From: Viscum album
Taxonomy: Eukaryota > Streptophyta > Magnoliopsida > Santalales > Viscaceae
Direction: 5' to 3'
NCBI GenBank assembly: GCA_963277665.1
Contig: OY728157.1
Location: 368,666,067 to 368,730,066, forward strand
Length of the DNA stretch: 64,000 nucleotides
In this document: in pieces, positions 62,650 through 64,000 of the stretch
Position numbering within the stretch: the stretch's first letter is position 1
Layout: each line of letters starts with the position of its first letter
The notes under the pieces: model-generated
Database searches by the model: none
What the model saw: only the letters and a program-made list of their open reading frames with translations
What the model was told of the DNA's origin: nothing
Position numbers and translations under genes: made by a program

Positions 62650-63936
62650 TTCACTCTTCAGTTTTGGAGGATGATTAATTGATCTCGTCATCTGATTCCT
62701 TATTATACTGCTACCTTTGAAATATGTGTCCCTTTTCTGTTTATTCATAACATCAGAGTGCCAACCATTTACCATAGGTATCTACATGATTCCTTCACCC
62801 ATATTACCTGGTATTTCTCTTTATGCCATAATTTCTCTATTAACCATATCTATATAATCCATTATACAAAGAACAATAATATTTGAGTGAGCCCGAAACA
62901 CAGCCCCAATTCTAAAATAGATGCTTTCAAGGATTCACTTCCAATAACGTTTAGTGAAAATTAGACTCAATTCATAAATTTTACAAAATATTATATTACT
63001 GATTGATTCCCCTACATCAAGTAGAATAATTCCATAGTTATGGAAATTATGAATGTGTGAGGATGGAATTTTTTTGAGAAATTATTCAAAATCCTCCCAT
63101 TAAATATCTTGGATTAATTTAACCAAAATTATTGAATCCCCTTACTATTATACTTGATCTTCCCACATGTACATTTCCAAATTGACTTCCATCTCTACTT
63201 CTGTTTCAAGGAAATCAATGATTTGGTTAATCATATTCATCCACTCCTATTTTTTTCAGTTCTGAATCACCCAATAATATGCGTAGATTATAATTTTCAA
63301 ACTAAAGGGAATGATAAAAAGTTATTTTTTTCATCCATAGGGTTCCCTCTATCTATTTCATGAAAATACTAGAGAATAATCTGAACCAACTATTGGGTCA
63401 CTTGTGGATTAAGTGTAACCACATTCTCAGTAGCCTCTTCTAATTGGTTTCTACAATAATTAACCCATTCCAATTTCTATAACCAAAATAAAATTTCAAT
63501 TAGTGTCACTCTCTAGAAACTAAAGGCATAGAAATTTAAAATTTACCACATCACACATATCACAACAATTATATCCAAAATTAAACAATATCTATTTTCT
63601 AACAATTATTGAAAATACCACTATTATTTTTAAAATTAAAAAATTTACAAATATTTACAAAAACCAACTCTTTTTCAAAAAATAATTATACATTACATAA
63701 AATGAAATATACAATCCTAGTGGGAAGTCATTTCTTTCAATGCATGTCACAATCCATTCATTGTCTAAACCCATGAAATTGAGGCAAAATATCCTAGACA
63801 TGTCACAACACATGAATATACCCAAACTCTCTGGTAACATGAAGTTCAACATTAATATCTTAGCTAAACTTTTATGCTCTACATTTTAAGATATGATGAT
63901 CCTAATCCTTACTATGATCCCAACTCTAATACTAAA
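62650..63936 (-). pseudogene. Gag region of G2, heavily decayed
   Basis: About 1.3 kb upstream of the zinc knuckle, the right length for a gypsy Gag, but no continuous frame or WW motif is readable. Near its right end, 63923-63936, the minus strand reads TTAGTATTAGAGTT, a decayed version of the iMet primer site (10 of 14). It is about 45 bp from the LTR start rather than adjacent. Confidence 0.4.
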
Positions 63937-63981
63937 TAATTATTATTTATCAACTCCCTGACTAAACTCATTAATTACATT

Positions 63982-64000
63982 TGTAACATCCCACACCTCA
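63982..64000 (-). repeat. Start of right (5') LTR of G2, truncated by window end
   Basis: TGTAACATCCCACACCTCA against TGTAACATACCACCCCTCA at 55083; 17 of 19 match. Confidence 0.75.

Larger units (their letters stand above)
55083..64000 (-). mobile_element. Ty3/gypsy element G2 lacking protease and RT, cut by window end
   Basis: The left LTR is 55083-56840 plus 60399-60633 (about 1.99 kb net, split by solo LTR S1). The interior is 60634-63981. The right LTR starts at 63982, with its first 19 bases (TGTAACATCCCACACCTCA) matching the left LTR start in 17 positions. Integrase, RNase H and a zinc-knuckle relic are readable on the minus strand, but there is room for only about 200 bp between RNase H and Gag, so protease and RT have been lost. 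It is inserted in the right LTR of L2. Confidence 0.8.

Noticed and set aside
40616..64000. Integrated plant virus sequence (pararetrovirus) as the source of the RT and RNase H motifs
   Set aside because: Integrase, chromodomain, purine tracts and paired LTRs are present and no movement-protein or coat-type motif is seen, so LTR retrotransposons explain everything.
1..64000. CRISPR arrays, bacterial operons, ribosome binding sites
   Set aside because: No regularly spaced short repeats with unique spacers and no dense coding; the sequence is eukaryotic repeat DNA. The ~190 bp GC modules are LTR parts, not CRISPR repeats.
1..64000. Satellite or centromeric tandem array
   Set aside because: No monomer repeats over kilobases. 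Long repeats are explained as LTR pairs, and only 2-4 copies of the 190 bp module occur per LTR.

Overview
The window reads as plant heterochromatin made almost wholly of decayed, nested LTR retrotransposons. The DNA is very AT-rich and no host gene, rRNA, true tRNA gene or CRISPR array is visible. The longest open frames are under 100 codons, and the few meaningful ones are broken pieces of retroelement Gag-Pol. Long LTRs (1.8-4.9 kb), tRNA-iMet-type primer binding sites, Ty1/copia and chromodomain-bearing Ty3/gypsy remnants and heavy apparent C-to-T/G-to-A decay fit a large, repeat-rich angiosperm genome. I cannot name the species. Element names below (C1, L1, L2, G1, G2, S1) are my own labels.

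Layout. (1) 472-20820: a minus-strand Ty1/copia element (C1) with matching TTATA target duplications at both ends, ~1.83 kb LTRs, a 6.35 kb interior with IN, RT and RNase H relics, and a GC-rich block near its primer-site end. (2) 9178-19501: a large non-coding LTR element (L1, LARD-like: two ~4.06 kb LTRs around a 2.2 kb interior without pol) inserted in the right LTR of C1, with an exact GTCCC target duplication. (3) 20826-36341: older, unresolved repeats, including an orphan primer binding site near 25075, an inverted fragment of the L1-type LTR ending near 28544, and a T-rich block from 33450. (4) 36342 to beyond 55082: a second LARD-like element (L2). Its left LTR is split by a chromovirus-type Ty3/gypsy element (G1, 40616-51197), which keeps a readable gag-protease-RT-RNase H-integrase-chromodomain order in broken frames. 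The right LTR of L2 is split at 55082 by (5) a third gypsy-type element (G2, 55083 to beyond 64000) that has lost protease and RT. G2's own left LTR carries (6) a younger solo LTR (S1, 56841-60393) of the L1 family.

Nesting order follows from the interruptions: C1 before L1; L2 before G1; L2 before G2 before S1. No genes act together here. The functional logic is that non-coding L1/L2/S1-type elements would have needed enzymes in trans, probably from gypsy elements, as they share gypsy-type primer sites and polypurine tracts. The most interesting signals are conserved non-coding modules in the L-family LTRs: a GC-rich block with a CGTACGTACG palindrome repeated about every 190 bp, a splice-donor-like block and a TATA box at near-constant spacing. 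A tRNA-like segment with Pol III box A/box B matches also lies in the interiors of both LARD-like elements.
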